NCBI GenBank assembly: GCA_046348585.1 | Contig: JAXMDZ010000010.1 | Coordinates: 1-64,000, forward strand | Source: JADZAI01 sp046348585 | Lineage (GTDB): Bacteria > Pseudomonadota > Alphaproteobacteria > Micropepsales > Micropepsaceae | Length of the DNA stretch: 64,000 nucleotides | Direction: 5' to 3' | Shown: piece by piece, positions 63,383 through 64,000 of the stretch | Position numbering within the stretch: the stretch's first letter is position 1 | Layout: each line of letters begins with the position of its first letter | Notes under the pieces: generated by a model | Databases searched by the model: none | What the model was told of the DNA's origin: nothing | The model's input: only the letters and a program-made list of their open reading frames with translations | Translations under genes and position numbers: made by a program

Positions 63383-63852
63383 TGCGCCGCGCGCTGCCCG
63401 CCTTCCCGGTGGAGGGCGGGTGCGTGTGCGGGGCGGTGCGGTATCGGCTGAGCGGCCGGCCGCGCACGCTCTATGCCTGCTATTGCCATGACTGCCAGCG
63501 CTTCGCGGGCGGGGCGCATTCGATGTCGATGCCGGTCGCGGCGGCGGACGTGACGCTGCTGGCGGGCGAGACGGCGCGCTACGACAAGGCGGCCGACAGC
63601 GGCCGGATCATCGCCGTCCATTTCTGCGCCCGCTGCGCGACGCGGCTGTGGCACGCGCCATCCCGCAGTCCAGACGTGCTGAACCTCAAGCCGGGGACGC
63701 TGGACGATACGTCGTGGATCGTTCCCGTCGCCCATGTCTGGACGGCGAGCCGGCAGGCCGGGGCGGCGATCCCGGCGGGGGCGCTCAGTTATGAAGGCCA
63801 GCCGCCCGATCACGCGGCGATGGAGGCCGCGTTCGCGGCGGCGTTCAGTTGA
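63382..63852 (+). CDS. GFA family (glutathione-dependent formaldehyde-activating enzyme-like) protein
   Basis: ATG 63382 overlaps the ilvC stop, so the gene is co-translated with the ilv operon. The 156-residue protein has the GFA zinc-site pattern: Cys14 and Cys16 in GGCVCGAVRY, Cys33, Cys35 and Cys38 in ACYCHDCQRFAGG, and Cys82 and Cys85 in FCARCATRLW. Such small proteins are widespread, and the enzyme activity is doubtful for most of them. Why it follows ilvC is unclear. Confidence 0.87.
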
Positions 63853-63919
63853 TCTAACGTAATTCCCGGGCGCGGAGGCAGGACTAGGCTGCTCCGGTCG
63901 CCAAACCGGGAGATGCCCC

Positions 63920-64000
63920 ATGCCCCGATCGCTTGCCGCAAGCCGCCTCGTCCGCGCGGGACTGATCTTCGCACTTGCCGCAGGCGGGCATTCGATGGCG
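63920..64000 (+). CDS. Start of an exported protein (cut by the window end)
   Basis: ATG 63920, preceded by GGGAG, opens 27 codons to the window edge: MPRSLAASRLVRAGLIFALA followed by AGGHSMA. The two Arg, hydrophobic core and small residues look like a Sec signal peptide. Nothing can be said about the mature protein. The other nearby ATG (63913) gives an Arg/Pro-rich frame that is less likely. Confidence 0.55.
   Translation, partial: MPRSLAASRLVRAGLIFALAAGGHSMA

Overview
The window is high-GC alphaproteobacterial chromosome. Three kinds of evidence point there: the gene order murF-mraY-murD-ftsW-murG-murC-murB-ddl-ftsQ-ftsA-ftsZ-lpxC-bamD-recN-ligA, the block sspB...thyA-GNAT-folA...mrp-hflK-hflC-degP...serB-miaA-ilvB-ilvN-ilvC, and GANTC (CcrM-type) and TTAA-N7-TTAA (CtrA-type) sites in a few intergenic regions. 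The order fits Hyphomicrobiales-like lineages best. I cannot name a genus.

Layout. 1-19.1 kb (+): a tightly overlapping cell wall and division cluster (murF is cut by the window edge), then lpxC, bamD, recN and ligA. 19.2-27.9 kb (-): alpha/beta hydrolase, LMW-phosphatase-like protein, VOC protein and M24 aminopeptidase P in one overlapping run, two related small membrane proteins, prmA, a UvrD/PcrA helicase and a secreted protein. 28.0-32.2 kb (+): SAM methyltransferase, NAD-binding/DoxX-like membrane protein, DUF2269 protein and a cytochrome P450.

31.8-51.0 kb is different. Nearly every gene is readable only by hopping between frames every few tens of bases: P450 3' end, DUF4169, GST, RHH protein, NUDIX, fumC, acyl-CoA dehydrogenase, a secreted protein, sspB, serine hydrolase, RusA, flavin oxidoreductase, MFS, DUF3237, thyA, GNAT, folA, SMP-30, GST, mrp, hflK, hflC. 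Most shifts behave like small deletions, some in homopolymers, and thyA has also lost about 165 bases with the catalytic Cys. Because many housekeeping genes are hit at once in their normal order, and the flanks are clean, I read this as a badly polished stretch of assembly rather than biology. A 55-residue membrane peptide gene in its middle is intact and carries a CtrA-type box and two strong hairpin terminators.

51.2-64.0 kb (clean again): degP, a large one-protein signalling candidate (TIR, Ser/Thr kinase, transmembrane helix, Pro/Thr linker, RodZ-C-like domain, second linker, degenerate CAP domain), serB, miaA, a helical protein, a small secreted protein, a GNAT protein, and the ilvB-ilvN-ilvC operon. 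The ilv operon is preceded by a promoter, a 17-residue leader peptide with consecutive Val-Leu-Ile codons and an intrinsic terminator, which is a classical attenuator. A GFA-family protein and the first 27 codons of an exported protein close the window.

The best candidate for an undescribed system is the 968-residue TIR-kinase-CAP protein at 52.7-55.6 kb, inserted between degP and serB. Its TIR domain seems to have lost the usual NADase glutamate while its kinase keeps all catalytic motifs.
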